64,000 bases of DNA from an uncultured Oscillospiraceae bacterium (GCA_944382965.1 CALWOA010000008.1:39676-103675); one strand, 5' to 3'; positions 1-8,643 are shown, counted from the first letter of the stretch. Translations and numbers: made by a program. The notes: generated from the sequence alone by a model not told the origin.

Positions 1-156
1 GGGCCTGCCTGCTGCAAATGCAGCGGCTGCTGGAAAGTCTACGGGGACGAAGATGCTGCCAGAAAGAAGTTTGCCCAATATAAAAAATGCACCCAGATTT
101 ACTGCCGGCTTTGGGCAGAAGGAAACAATATTGAGCGGCTCACAGTAGCCGGTTGA
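1..156 (+). CDS. C-terminal end of a small cysteine-rich protein (partial)
   Basis: Frame 1 is open from the window edge to a TGA at 154-156, giving 51 residues of a protein whose start lies outside the window. It has a dense cysteine cluster (PACCKCSGCW near the start, then KKCTQIYCRLW), which suggests a zinc or iron-sulfur binding fold. The reading frame ends 26 bases before the flavodoxin start, so the two may be co-transcribed. I do not recognise the family. The cysteine pattern and the lack of stops are the only support for it being a real gene. Confidence 0.5.
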   Translation, partial: GPACCKCSGCWKVYGDEDAARKKFAQYKKCTQIYCRLWAEGNNIERLTVAG

Positions 157-182
157 TATACCAGATTTTTAGAAAGGTTGGA

Positions 183-611
183 ATGTATATGCGTAAAATT
201 GCAGTTGTTTATTGGAGCGGCACCGGCAACACCGAGGCAATGGCCCATGCTGTTGCGGAGGGAGCCAAGGATGCCGGAGCCGAAGTTACCATGTTTACCC
301 CGGGGGAATTCTCCGGTGCCATGGTGGAAACATTTGACGCCATTGCCTTTGGCTGCCCGTCCATGGGCGCCGAGCAGCTGGAAGAAAGTGAATTTGAACC
401 GATGTTTCTCGACTGCAAAGGCAAACTGAAAAACAAGCCCATTGCCCTCTTTGGCTCCTACGGCTGGGGAGATGGGGAGTGGATGCGCACCTGGGAGGAA
501 ACCTGCCGGGAGATTGGGGCTGATCTGGTGGCCTCCGGGGTCATCTGCCAGGAAACTCCGGAGGATACGGCCCTGGCGGAATGCCGGGATCTGGGAGCGG
601 CATTGCTGTAA
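183..611 (+). CDS. Flavodoxin
   Basis: A short-chain flavodoxin of about 142 residues, a soluble FMN-binding electron carrier that can replace ferredoxin when iron is scarce. The FMN phosphate loop SGTGNT follows the first beta strand (KIAVVYWSGTGNT), and the middle has the aromatic and acidic loops typical of the family (GCPSMGAEQLEE; GSYGWGDGEW). The length matches clostridial flavodoxins of about 138 residues. Two ATGs, at 183 and 189, are possible; AGAAAGG at 171-177 sits at better spacing for 183. The next gene is a DtxR-type metal regulator, which fits an iron-response role, but that link is inference. Confidence 0.9.
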   Translation: MYMRKIAVVYWSGTGNTEAMAHAVAEGAKDAGAEVTMFTPGEFSGAMVETFDAIAFGCPSMGAEQLEESEFEPMFLDCKGKLKNKPIALFGSYGWGDGEWMRTWEETCREIGADLVASGVICQETPEDTALAECRDLGAALL

Positions 612-652
612 CTAACCCCGCTTTGTGCGGTGGCTGTCTTGGGAGGGGCTGT

Positions 653-1033
653 ATGGGAAGGAAAACCACCCGCCGGGAGGTCTATTTGCATCTGATCTGC
701 CGCTTATCCGGCAAAGGCAAGGTGCGAGGAGCGGATATTGCCAGAGAACTGGAGGTTTCCCGGCCAACGGTATGCGTGTACATAAAGCACCTGGCGCAGG
801 AGGGGGATGTTTTCATCGATCCCCAGCGGGGGATCTGCCTGACTGAGCAGGGGAGGGCTGCCATTGCAGTCCACCGGGAAACACAGCAGGTATTATCTGC
901 ACTTCTGCAGAGCCTGGGTGTGGAGGCGGAAACGGCCTGCCTGGATGCGGAGAAAATGGAGCAGCATCTGAGCCGGGACAGCCTGCAAGCTTTGCAGCAT
1001 CTGCACAGCCAAAAAGAAACTACAGGAAAATAA
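653..1033 (+). CDS. DtxR/MntR-family metal-dependent transcriptional regulator
   Basis: A 126-residue winged-helix protein: an N-terminal helix-turn-helix (ADIARELEVSRPTVCVYIKH, about residues 29-48), a wing, then a helical dimerisation segment with metal-ligand type residues (Glu, His, Cys) as in MntR/IdeR relatives. It lacks a C-terminal SH3-like domain, so it belongs to the short, MntR-like group. The ATG at 653 has GGGAGGGG at 641-648; an earlier in-frame start at 581 would overlap the flavodoxin. It probably represses metal uptake or related genes. The feo operon near 61 kb carries candidate target sites, but the pairing is inferred. Confidence 0.85.
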   Translation: MGRKTTRREVYLHLICRLSGKGKVRGADIARELEVSRPTVCVYIKHLAQEGDVFIDPQRGICLTEQGRAAIAVHRETQQVLSALLQSLGVEAETACLDAEKMEQHLSRDSLQALQHLHSQKETTGK

Positions 1034-1038
1034 AAATT

Positions 1039-1075
1039 ACAGCGCTGCGCCTGAATTGGCGAAGCGCTGTTTTTC
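1039..1075. terminator. Bidirectional rho-independent terminator
   Basis: An 8-bp perfect stem (ACAGCGCT at 1039-1046, AGCGCTGT at 1063-1070) is followed by a T-rich tract on the plus strand. It is preceded by an A-rich tract, so it also works on the minus strand. It lies between the converging DtxR-type gene and the DUF4340 gene. Confidence 0.85.
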
Positions 1076-1091
1076 TTTTCTGGAAACTCGA

Positions 1092-2441
1092 TTACAGAAC
1101 CTGATCGTTTACGGTTTCCACCAGAGAAACCACATCCGCTCTGTTTACAAAGACGGTAGGTTCACCGTTCAGGGTTACCATACAGCTGGTGCTGTTGTAG
1201 CGGTAGAATACCAGTTCTACCTCCGGGAAGTTCTGGTGATTCTGATGGATGACAAACCGGATTTCCTCCGGATTTTCTCCTGGATCTTCAGCGGCGTAGC
1301 CGGTGGATGTCAGATCGTCCAGGGCATCCAAAATGGAATCACCGTCCACTTCTTCGCCGTCCAGGGTGTAGGTTACTTCCTGGGTTTCGTTGCCATCTTC
1401 ATCGGTGGAGGTTGTGCGGGTAATACGGAGTGTGTAGGTTTCCCCATCCAGGGTAATATCCATAGAGAATACCTTGTCCCAATCCATCAAAAGCACATCC
1501 TCCGGCCTTAAATCTGCATAGGTGGTGAAGATCAGCGCTTCTGCCGCGGTTGCCGGGATGGTGTAGACCATATTGGAGCCGGAAATCCGGGCGTAGTACC
1601 CATTTTCACAGGAATCTCCGATTTCCAAGGAGAAGGTCTGCTCCTCTTCTTCCTGGGTGTAGTGTACAACCAGCGTGGCGGCGGGACTGTCCAGACCATA
1701 CTTGCTCAGATCCTCAGCATGGTAATTGACGCATTCCTGCCAGGTGGTATCTGTGACATAGCGCAGAAGATTTTCGGTCAGATCCGTGTCCAGAGGATGA
1801 TCGTTCAAAAACCAGATGTACTCGTCAGAGTAGGCAAGACCGCTGCCTTCCATGTTTTCAATGGTGTAATTGCTGTCACTGCTCAGATGTTCCAGGGAAA
1901 GAACGTTGTCCATCTGGGGAACTTCTTCCATTTTCAGAACGCCATACAGGCCATACTGGAAAGCGTCCAGGAAGGTCGCGTCCACCAGGTAAGCGTTGCT
2001 GTCTCCGATGGACAGGTAGCGCTGGTTTCCCAAAGTGGTCTCCTCGCCGACTTTGATGGTGTACTCCGTACCGCCGGCAGTGAAATTGATCTCGCAGACC
2101 GGGGCTTCCAGCGTGTACTGATCCCAGTTTTCCACGTTTTCAATGGTTTTTGCAGAGGTGATTTCCGACAGGGCATCCAGCATGGTGTCAATGTAACTGC
2201 TGTCCAACGGGAAGGCGGCATCCTCGGCATAAACCCAGGTGTCATCCTCCTTGACTACGGAAACATCTTCGCTGTATTTCCAATGAAGGTCGGTAACGTC
2301 TTCGGGGTTCACTGTGAAAATGGTGGTATAAACTTCCTGGGATTCCGTTCCCTTTGGAGCCAGTGCTTTCACGGCAAAGGTTGTACCCAACAAAACAGCC
2401 AGGGCCAGCAGCAAAAGAAAAAGTTTCTTTCCACGTTTCAT
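1092..2441 (-). CDS. DUF4340 domain protein, part of a GldFG-like ABC system
   Basis: 449 residues: a single N-terminal membrane segment (KLFLLLLALAVLLG, about residues 5-20), then a long extracytoplasmic region with repeated beta-rich blocks (EYTIKVGEETTLGNQRYL; QTFSLEIGDSCENGYYARI) that match the DUF4340 pattern. DUF4340 proteins are regularly encoded next to GldF/GldG-like ABC genes. The ATG at 2441 is chosen because GGAGGA lies 8 bases upstream; it overlaps the stop of the GldG-like gene as ATGA, so translation is probably coupled. The molecular function is unknown; it may be the surface-exposed part of the transporter-like complex. Confidence 0.8.
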   Translation of the reverse strand: MKRGKKLFLLLLALAVLLGTTFAVKALAPKGTESQEVYTTIFTVNPEDVTDLHWKYSEDVSVVKEDDTWVYAEDAAFPLDSSYIDTMLDALSEITSAKTIENVENWDQYTLEAPVCEINFTAGGTEYTIKVGEETTLGNQRYLSIGDSNAYLVDATFLDAFQYGLYGVLKMEEVPQMDNVLSLEHLSSDSNYTIENMEGSGLAYSDEYIWFLNDHPLDTDLTENLLRYVTDTTWQECVNYHAEDLSKYGLDSPAATLVVHYTQEEEEQTFSLEIGDSCENGYYARISGSNMVYTIPATAAEALIFTTYADLRPEDVLLMDWDKVFSMDITLDGETYTLRITRTTSTDEDGNETQEVTYTLDGEEVDGDSILDALDDLTSTGYAAEDPGENPEEIRFVIHQNHQNFPEVELVFYRYNSTSCMVTLNGEPTVFVNRADVVSLVETVNDQVL

Positions 2442-3898
2442 CTGCGTTTCCTCCGGAACCAAATGAGAATGCCAACTACCAGATAGGCAGCGGGAACCAA
2501 ACCGATAAACAGCGTGGCCAGCAGCGAAGCAGTACTGCTGTCTATGGTCAGGTATTCTGTGCTCAGGGATTTGGCATGGATGGTAATGCTGCTGTCCTCA
2601 CTCTGGCACAGATAATGGAGCATGTTCAGGAACAGATCCTGGTTTCCGCCGGAGACCATTTCGTTGGTCTGGGAATCCAGAAGGGCGGTGGAGGATACCC
2701 AAATCACGTCGCTGTAAATGCCGTCATCCAGGGTTTCCGAAGCCAGTACCGCCAGAGCAAAGGGACCATCCTGGTCTCCTTCTTCCTTTTCATAGGTATT
2801 CAGGCCGTATCCGGCAGCTTTGGAGAAGGCGCTGTCCGAGGTGGTCAGAAGCTCTGTAACGGAAATGTTGTCCGGCAGATCCTGGCTCACCGTCAGACCC
2901 TGGGCGATGGGCAGCAGCACGGAATACCCGTTTTCCAGCAAGGGCGTCGTGACGGTATGGGTGTTGATTTCCGGCAGCAAATAGTAGGGTGTGCCCCAGA
3001 CATAATGGGACTGGTCAGCTTCCACCACAATTCCTTCGCTGGCGGTGATGCCGTAGTGAGCCATGATGGATTCCAGATTGGTTAGCTTACCGTCCTGCGG
3101 GGGATCGGACAGCAAAATCAGCTTGCCGCCGTTACCCAAATAGGTTTCGATTTTTGTTTTTTCCTCCAGGGAGATATCTCGCTGAGGGGCATAAATCAGC
3201 AGACAATCCGCGTCATCCGGTACCGCCTCCGCTGTCAGCAAGGAAAGTTCCTGGGTTTGCATGTTTTCCTTTTCCACGGCGCTGGAGAAAGCAGCGGGCA
3301 GGGATTGTTCGCCATGACCTGTGAGCAGGTAGATCGTTGGCAGGTCTTCGCTGGTGACATAGTCAATGGCACTGGTGATTTCACTTTCTCCGCAGAAGCT
3401 CCAGTTTTCTTCCCCGTAGTAATAGTAGGCTTCATAGTCTACGACAAAAATATCGCTGTAGGGGATATACCGGGACTTGTCACCGCACTCCACAATCAGG
3501 CTGTTTTCCTGCAGGGAATCGGTATAGGCTTGGGCGAAAGTGGGGTTTACATCAGGGTCTACTTTCTGAACCCGAATCTTGTCACTCAGGGCCTCATACT
3601 GGTCAAGCAAGGTACCAATGTAGTTTTCTTCATAGCCACTGCGCACCACCCAGTAGATGGTGACCTCCTGATCCAGCTCGCCTGCCAGAACCTCCGTCTG
3701 TTCGGATACGGTGAAAATCTGACCGGAGGTGGTGTCAAACTGGGTAAGGCCGGCAGGCAGCGCCCCAATGAGCAAGTTGGCAGTAATGGCGATTGCCAGA
3801 ACAATGGCGGTTGCCGCTACGCTATAGCCGCCGATTCGGAAGGAGCGGGTTTGGAAAGATGCTTTCAGTTTATGCATCCATTTTCTCAGATGGTTCAT
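2438..3898 (-). CDS. GldG-like auxiliary ABC transporter protein
   Basis: 486 residues with one membrane helix near residues 27-47, a large outer region of about 400 residues (an ABC-type uncharacterised transport / IFT52-GIFT-like fold, containing VDPDVNPTFAQAY and YLLTGHGEQSLPAAF), and a C-terminal helix (LATLFIGLVPAAYLVVGILI) ending in RRKRR. This is the layout of GldG, an accessory subunit of the gliding-type ABC complex. The start overlaps the permease stop as ATGA with GGAGGTGG just upstream. In non-gliding Clostridia the role is not established; cell-envelope processing or export are possibilities. Confidence 0.8.
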   Translation of the reverse strand: MNHLRKWMHKLKASFQTRSFRIGGYSVAATAIVLAIAITANLLIGALPAGLTQFDTTSGQIFTVSEQTEVLAGELDQEVTIYWVVRSGYEENYIGTLLDQYEALSDKIRVQKVDPDVNPTFAQAYTDSLQENSLIVECGDKSRYIPYSDIFVVDYEAYYYYGEENWSFCGESEITSAIDYVTSEDLPTIYLLTGHGEQSLPAAFSSAVEKENMQTQELSLLTAEAVPDDADCLLIYAPQRDISLEEKTKIETYLGNGGKLILLSDPPQDGKLTNLESIMAHYGITASEGIVVEADQSHYVWGTPYYLLPEINTHTVTTPLLENGYSVLLPIAQGLTVSQDLPDNISVTELLTTSDSAFSKAAGYGLNTYEKEEGDQDGPFALAVLASETLDDGIYSDVIWVSSTALLDSQTNEMVSGGNQDLFLNMLHYLCQSEDSSITIHAKSLSTEYLTIDSSTASLLATLFIGLVPAAYLVVGILIWFRRKRR

Positions 3899-4761
3899 TC
3901 ACTCCACCTCCGCTTCTCCATGGACTGAACACTGAGGAACAGGAAAACGCCTGCCACAGACAGGAAAAATACCACACATCGCAGGTCAAACACACCGTCG
4001 ATGAGGACATAGAACCACTCGAATAGCGACAGTTTTTCCATAATGGCGGGGAACAGCCCTTCAAAGGCGGAAGAATCAAAGGCATAGGCAACCATGGTTC
4101 CTCCTGCCAGTACTGCCGCGCACATCAGCGATGCAAAGCCGTTTTTGGTCATTAAATATACGATGCCGCTGATGATCAGGGCGCAAAGAACCAGCATGGA
4201 CAAAGAACCAAAGGCAGTGACAGATGCCATGGAAGCCAGATCTGCAATGAAGTAATCCACCAGCATCACCACAAAGCACAGCCCTGCCGCTACTGCCTGA
4301 CTTTCCGTAATGGAGGAAATGTACATCCCCACAGCAATCAGCGCCGCACCCAGACAGAAGAAACCAGCGATGGAGCTGAAAGCGGCGGCCAGATTCATGT
4401 TGCCGTAAGCTGTCAGGATAATGGGATACAGGCTGATGATCGCCAAAGGAATCAAAAACATGGTCAGAAGCGCCAGGTACTTTCCCAGTACTACCTGGGT
4501 CATGGACAGGGGCAGAGAGTAGAGCAGCTGGTCGGTTTTCTGCCGCCGTTCCTCCGCCAAAACCCGCATGGTCAAAATGGGCACGATAATCAAAAATACA
4601 AAGCTCATGCTGCCCAATACATATTCAAAGTTGGTGGTTGCTGATTGCAGGTTGTACACCATGGTATAGATTCCGGCAAACAGCAGCAAAAAGGCGCCGA
4701 ACACATATCCGCTCAGATTGGTGAAGCAGGACGACAGTTCATGCCGCAAAACCGCTTTCAT
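3895..4761 (-). CDS. ABC-2 type permease, GldF-like
   Basis: 288 residues with six hydrophobic segments. The first cytoplasmic loop has the charged motif RVLAEERRQKTDQLL, followed by LPLSMTQVVLGKYLA, the typical ABC-2 permease pattern. It forms the membrane channel partner of the ATPase encoded just upstream. The ATG at 4761 overlaps the ATPase stop by four bases, and its own stop overlaps the GldG-like start the same way. The substrate cannot be read from sequence. Confidence 0.88.
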   Translation of the reverse strand: MKAVLRHELSSCFTNLSGYVFGAFLLLFAGIYTMVYNLQSATTNFEYVLGSMSFVFLIIVPILTMRVLAEERRQKTDQLLYSLPLSMTQVVLGKYLALLTMFLIPLAIISLYPIILTAYGNMNLAAAFSSIAGFFCLGAALIAVGMYISSITESQAVAAGLCFVVMLVDYFIADLASMASVTAFGSLSMLVLCALIISGIVYLMTKNGFASLMCAAVLAGGTMVAYAFDSSAFEGLFPAIMEKLSLFEWFYVLIDGVFDLRCVVFFLSVAGVFLFLSVQSMEKRRWSE

Positions 4762-5714
4762 TTGGCAGGTTCCTCCTTTTCTTCCTGAGTCAGTTCCAGG
4801 AAAATATCTTCCAGGCTGGCCTTAGCCACAGACATCTGCAAAATGGGGCAGTTTGCCCGACTGAAGGCGAAAAACAGATCCCGGCAGGCTTTCCGGTCGT
4901 CATGGCCTTCCAGCTCTACCTGCACCTGGCAGCAGCCATCATCCATAGGCTTGGTGTGAATTCCTACCAGACCGGAAATATCCTGCAGAATGCCACGGAT
5001 ATTTTTCTCCGGGGCCTCTGCCACCAGATTTACCGTGGCGGTGCCGGCAAACAGCCGCTCCAGGTTTTCCGGACTGTCGCAGGCCACCAATTTGCCTTTG
5101 GAGATGATGAGGATGGTCTGGCACACGGCCTGTACTTCCGACAGAATGTGACTGGACAAAATCACCGTGTGGTCTTTTCCCAACTGCTGGATCAGCTCCC
5201 GGATCTCTGTAATCTGTCGGGGGTCCAGACCCACCGTTGGCTCGTCCAGAATAATGACTTCCGGATCTCCCAGAATGGCCTGGGCGATGCCCACCCGCTG
5301 CTTGTAGCCCTTGGACAGGTTCTTAATCAGCCGGTCGGCAACATCCTGAATCTGGGTGACCGCCATAACATGGGAAAGCTGATTGGGAATGTCGGATTCG
5401 CGGATGCCCTTTGCCCGGGCCACAAAGGTCAGATATTCCCGAGGGGTCCGGTCAAGATACAGCGGCGGCTGCTCCGGAAGATAGCCAATCAGCTTTTTTG
5501 CCTGCTGGGCCTCTTCAAAAATGTCGAAACCGCCGATGCGAACCTGCCCGGATGTGGCGGCCAGACATCCGGTCATGATGTTCATGGTTGTGGATTTTCC
5601 CGCACCGTTTGGCCCCAGAAATCCGTAAATCTGCCCTTTTTCGATGTGAAAGGACAGATCCCATACTGCGGTATGATTGCCATAGCGCTTGCACAGATGG
5701 TTTACTTCAATCAA
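4758..5714 (-). CDS. ABC transporter ATP-binding protein, GldA/NatA-like
   Basis: 318 residues. Walker A (GFLGPNGAGKSTT, about residues 33-45), signature NLSKGYKQRVGIAQ, Walker B VIILDEPTVGLDP and switch His (VILSSHILSEV) are all present, followed by a C-terminal accessory domain of about 90 residues. TTG at 5714 is taken as start: AAAGGAGG lies seven bases upstream and the product then begins like related ATPases (IEVNHLCKRYG). Upstream in-frame codons run through a terminator region and are unlikely to be translated. First gene of the four-gene minus-strand ABC operon. Confidence 0.92.
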   Translation of the reverse strand: MIEVNHLCKRYGNHTAVWDLSFHIEKGQIYGFLGPNGAGKSTTMNIMTGCLAATSGQVRIGGFDIFEEAQQAKKLIGYLPEQPPLYLDRTPREYLTFVARAKGIRESDIPNQLSHVMAVTQIQDVADRLIKNLSKGYKQRVGIAQAILGDPEVIILDEPTVGLDPRQITEIRELIQQLGKDHTVILSSHILSEVQAVCQTILIISKGKLVACDSPENLERLFAGTATVNLVAEAPEKNIRGILQDISGLVGIHTKPMDDGCCQVQVELEGHDDRKACRDLFFAFSRANCPILQMSVAKASLEDIFLELTQEEKEEPAK

Positions 5715-5742
5715 GACAATTCCTCCTTTTCTGCTGCGAACC

Positions 5743-5770
5743 ATTGTAGCCGTCCAGGCTGAATTGTCCC
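5743..5770 (-). promoter_or_regulatory. Possible sigma-A promoter for the GldA-F-G-like operon
   Basis: On the minus strand GGGACA (5765-5770) and TACAAT (5743-5748) are separated by 16 bases, between the terminator of the histidine kinase gene and the TTG start. The -35 match is weak (4 of 6). Confidence 0.35.
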
Positions 5771-5812
5771 TGAAAAAAGGAGGGCAGAATGTGAAAGAAT
5801 TGTAAATTCCCA

Positions 5813-5858
5813 CCCAAACAAAAAATTGGGCCGCATCTTCCGGAAGATGCGGCCCAAT
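5813..5858 (-). terminator. Strong rho-independent terminator after the two-component genes
   Basis: A 34-base perfect palindrome at 5825-5858 (arms ATTGGGCCGCATCTTC and its complement) is followed on the minus strand by a T-rich tract down to 5813. It separates the histidine kinase from the ABC operon. Confidence 0.92.
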
Positions 5859-5875
5859 GGCGGCTATTTTCGGCA

Positions 5876-7087
5876 TTATGAACCGGAAACCGGCAGCTGA
5901 ATGAAAAAGGTGTTGATACCGTCTTCGCTTTCGGCCCAGATTTTTCCTTTGTGGGACAGAACGATGCTTTGGGCAATGGACAGTCCCAGACCGTAGCTGC
6001 CGTCCCGGCTTCTGGCTTTGTCCACACGGTAAAAACGCTTGAAGATATTTTGTAAATCTTCCGGAGAAATTTCCTGCCCAGGGCTGGCAACGGAAAGCAG
6101 ACAGTGACCACCATGGCGAATCAGCTTGACCCAGATGCGACCTTCCGGTGCGGAATATTTCATGGCGTTGTCCAACAGAATTCCCAATACCTGCCGCAGA
6201 TGGGAAGCGCTGGCCTTCAGGGTGATGCCTTTTTCTATTGCGGTGGACAGGGTCAATCCCTTTTCAAAGTACATTGGTTCAAAGGGTAAAACCGCATCCT
6301 CCACCAGCTGGCTCAGGTCCACCGGGGCAAAATTGGTACTTACTGAACCATTGTCTACCCGGGTAAGCTCCAGCAATCCTTCCACCAGCCCCCGCATCTG
6401 GTGGGACATGGTCAGAATGCTGGAAGAGAACTGCTGCTTGGCGCTATCGTCTTGGGCTGGGTCCTGGAGCAGCTCCGCATTGGTCAGGATTACCGCCAAG
6501 GGCGTTTTTAGTTCATGGGAAGCATCTGCCACAAATTGTTGCTGCTGCTTCCAGGCTTTTTCCACAGGCTTGACCGCCCAGCGGGCAAGCATAATGCTGA
6601 TGCACAGAAAGATTCCCATGCTGGCAAGCCCAATCAATACACAGACCTGGGTCAAATGCCGGATGGCGGAGCGCTCACTGGACATATCCGCAAACACCAG
6701 CCATTGTCCGCTGACACCCATGGACTTGCTGAAGCGCAAATTGTATTCTTTCAGAATGCCCATTTGTTCGTCCTGTTCCAACGCTGCCCGGGTGATTCTC
6801 AGTATGGTTTCCTCATCCGAAAGATCATAATACCCGCCGCTGGTGGCAATCAGCTGCCCCCGAAATCCAATGAGTACCGTAAAATAGGGAAGCCGCACCT
6901 CCTGGGAAATGTCCCCCAGATTCCGCTGCTGGGTTGGGTTGGCAGAGATAGAACGCAGGGTGCGAATGCTCTGTTCTTCCAGACTTTTGCTCATGTAATG
7001 GATGACCATGCCGAATACCATGCTGAGCATGATCGTCACAATAGCCATTACAATGCAGACAAACTTGATCCGCAGCTTTCTCAGCAT
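5876..7087 (-). CDS. Sensor histidine kinase
   Basis: 403 residues: a membrane helix at about 10-30, an extracytoplasmic sensor region to about 143, a second helix at about 145-168, then the H-box FVADASHELKTPL with phospho-acceptor His191, N-box DNAMKYSAPEGR, and G-box SYGLGLSIAQSIV. It autophosphorylates and passes phosphate to the response regulator encoded just upstream, whose stop overlaps this start by a few bases. The signal is unknown. A terminator separates it from the downstream ABC genes, so control of that operon is possible but not shown. Confidence 0.92.
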   Translation of the reverse strand: MLRKLRIKFVCIVMAIVTIMLSMVFGMVIHYMSKSLEEQSIRTLRSISANPTQQRNLGDISQEVRLPYFTVLIGFRGQLIATSGGYYDLSDEETILRITRAALEQDEQMGILKEYNLRFSKSMGVSGQWLVFADMSSERSAIRHLTQVCVLIGLASMGIFLCISIMLARWAVKPVEKAWKQQQQFVADASHELKTPLAVILTNAELLQDPAQDDSAKQQFSSSILTMSHQMRGLVEGLLELTRVDNGSVSTNFAPVDLSQLVEDAVLPFEPMYFEKGLTLSTAIEKGITLKASASHLRQVLGILLDNAMKYSAPEGRIWVKLIRHGGHCLLSVASPGQEISPEDLQNIFKRFYRVDKARSRDGSYGLGLSIAQSIVLSHKGKIWAESEDGINTFFIQLPVSGS

Positions 7088-7758
7088 GCTTCATCCACCT
7101 CCAGATGATAGCCCAGTCTGCGGATAGCCTGAATGCGGACATTGGAGCCGATGCTTTGCAGCTTCTTGCGCAAAAAACCCACATACACTTCCACATGATT
7201 TTCCACGGCGTTGGAGTCAAATCCCCAGACTTTGGCAAGGATGACTTCCTTGGGCAAAATCTGGTTTTGCGACTGCATCAGAAACCGCATTACATCAAAT
7301 TCCCGGGCGGAGAGCTGAAGCCGTTTTTCTCCGCATACCAGCATACCGGTGGACAGTTCCAGGGCAGTGTTGCCGCATACCAGCTCGTCCACCTGGTTGC
7401 CCTGGCGGCGCAGCAGAGCATTGATGCAGGCCAGAAGTTCCCGGGAGTCAAAGGGCTTTGTCAGATAATAGTCCGCTCCGGCGTTCAGCCCATCAATTCG
7501 GTCTTCCAGGCCGGACTTGGCGGTGAGCATCAGAATCGGCGTGGCACAGCGTTTGGCCCGGACTTGTCGGGCTACCTGGTAGCCGTCCATTCCCGGCATC
7601 ATCACGTCCAGAATCAGCAGATCGTATACTCCGGTTTGGGCGTATTCGGCGCCGGTTATCCCATCATATACCGCTTCCACGGAAAAGCCCTTGGATTCCA
7701 GCAGGGCTTTCAGGGAATCTGCCAGCAATTTTTCGTCTTCAATAATCAAAACTTTCAT
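7081..7758 (-). CDS. OmpR/PhoB-family response regulator
   Basis: 225 residues: receiver domain with acidic pocket (IIEDE), phospho-acceptor Asp51 in LILDVMMPGMDGY, Thr and Lys of the switch (MLTAKSG; YYLTKPFDSRELL), then a C-terminal winged helix (EVILAKVWGFDSNAVENHV ... IRRLGYHLEV). It binds DNA as a dimer when phosphorylated by the adjacent kinase. The ATG at 7758 follows AAGAGG. First gene of the pair, behind a good promoter. Confidence 0.94.
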   Translation of the reverse strand: MKVLIIEDEKLLADSLKALLESKGFSVEAVYDGITGAEYAQTGVYDLLILDVMMPGMDGYQVARQVRAKRCATPILMLTAKSGLEDRIDGLNAGADYYLTKPFDSRELLACINALLRRQGNQVDELVCGNTALELSTGMLVCGEKRLQLSAREFDVMRFLMQSQNQILPKEVILAKVWGFDSNAVENHVEVYVGFLRKKLQSIGSNVRIQAIRRLGYHLEVDEAC

Positions 7759-7788
7759 GGTAATGCCTCTTTTCCCATTCTTAGTACT

Positions 7789-7817
7789 ACTATAGTAGGA
7801 CAGAAAGCTGAATGCAA
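7789..7817 (-). promoter_or_regulatory. Sigma-A promoter for the two-component genes
   Basis: Minus-strand TTGCAT (7812-7817), 17-base spacer, TATAGT (7789-7794), about 30 bases upstream of the response regulator start. Confidence 0.65.
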
Positions 7818-7857
7818 CCTGAAAAAACGGGTGTTCACAGTAAATTTACGAAATGAC

Positions 7858-7893
7858 AGAAAAACCGTCCCACTCCGCAACGGCATGGGACGG
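7858..7893 (-). terminator. Rho-independent terminator after plsY
   Basis: On the minus strand CCGTCCCA ... TGGGACGG (8-bp stem, 7865-7893) runs into a T tract (plus-strand A run 7860-7864), just past the plsY stop. Confidence 0.85.
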
Positions 7894-7903
7894 CATTACA
7901 AGA

Positions 7904-8524
7904 TTAATTTTTCCGGGACATCCGGTGATCTCCCCGGACGGTGCTGCGCAGACCGATTTCCTTGCCGGTGGCGATGCGGACAATGTTTTCCCAGTGTCGG
8001 TACAGCATCACCAGGGAGGCTGTACAGAGAATGGCGGTCAGCACCAGATCGTGGGTGGAAAGACCCATGTAAAGCGGCACCACCCCAATGGTGCCCAGGG
8101 CACCTACGGAAATGTAGTCGGTAATCAGGGTTGCCAGAATCACAACTGCGGCCACCAGCAGCGCCAGCTTCCAGTTCAGGGCCAAAGCCAGACCAAAGTA
8201 GGAAGCCAACCCCTTGCCGCCCCGGAACTTCAGATAGAAGGGGAAAATATGCCCGATCACGCAGGCCACGCCGGCGCAGGCGCCGACATAAACCAAATCC
8301 GGGAACAGCCATCGGGCCAGGCAGACAGCCAGCACACATTTGAGAATGTCATGCAACGCCACAGCGATTCCGGCTTTCCAGCCCAGCAGGACGGTGGCAT
8401 TGGAAGCCCCCAGATTGCCGCTGCCGGAAGTGCGAATGTCGGTTTTCCGCACTTTGCCGATATAGTAAGCCATACTGGAGCAGCCCAGCAGATATCCCAT
8501 CAGGATGGATACAGCATATGCCAT
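7904..8524 (-). CDS. plsY: Acyl-phosphate:glycerol-3-phosphate acyltransferase PlsY
   Basis: 206 residues, the usual PlsY length, with multiple membrane helices. It makes lysophosphatidic acid from acyl-phosphate and glycerol-3-phosphate in the inner membrane, the first committed phospholipid step. The three conserved loops are visible: SGSGNLGASNATVLLG, GHIFPFYLKFRGGKG, and the C-terminal VMLYRHWENIVRIATGKE. The ATG at 8524 has AGGTGGGAG close upstream; a longer in-frame start at 8569 has no ribosome site. Monocistronic, with its own promoter and terminator. Confidence 0.94.
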   Translation of the reverse strand: MAYAVSILMGYLLGCSSMAYYIGKVRKTDIRTSGSGNLGASNATVLLGWKAGIAVALHDILKCVLAVCLARWLFPDLVYVGACAGVACVIGHIFPFYLKFRGGKGLASYFGLALALNWKLALLVAAVVILATLITDYISVGALGTIGVVPLYMGLSTHDLVLTAILCTASLVMLYRHWENIVRIATGKEIGLRSTVRGDHRMSRKN

Positions 8525-8554
8525 AGATTCTCCCACCTTTCCAATTATGCTTTC

Positions 8555-8583
8555 ATTATACCGCAACATAAGGCCGATGGGAA
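8555..8583 (-). promoter_or_regulatory. Sigma-A promoter for plsY
   Basis: Minus-strand TTCCCA (8578-8583), 17-base spacer, perfect TATAAT (8555-8560), about 30 bases before the plsY start. Confidence 0.6.
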
Positions 8584-8605
8584 GACGTTTTTTCTCCCAA
8601 TTCCA

Positions 8606-8638
8606 GGAAAACCGGCCCCTGGTTTTGCCAGGAGCCGG
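8606..8638 (-). terminator. Rho-independent terminator after the GntR-ABC operon
   Basis: On the minus strand an 11-bp stem (CCGGCTCCTGG with CCAGGGGCCGG, 8612-8638, one G-T pair) is followed by TTTT, right after the permease stop at 8644. Confidence 0.85.
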
Positions 8639-8643
8639 GACAG

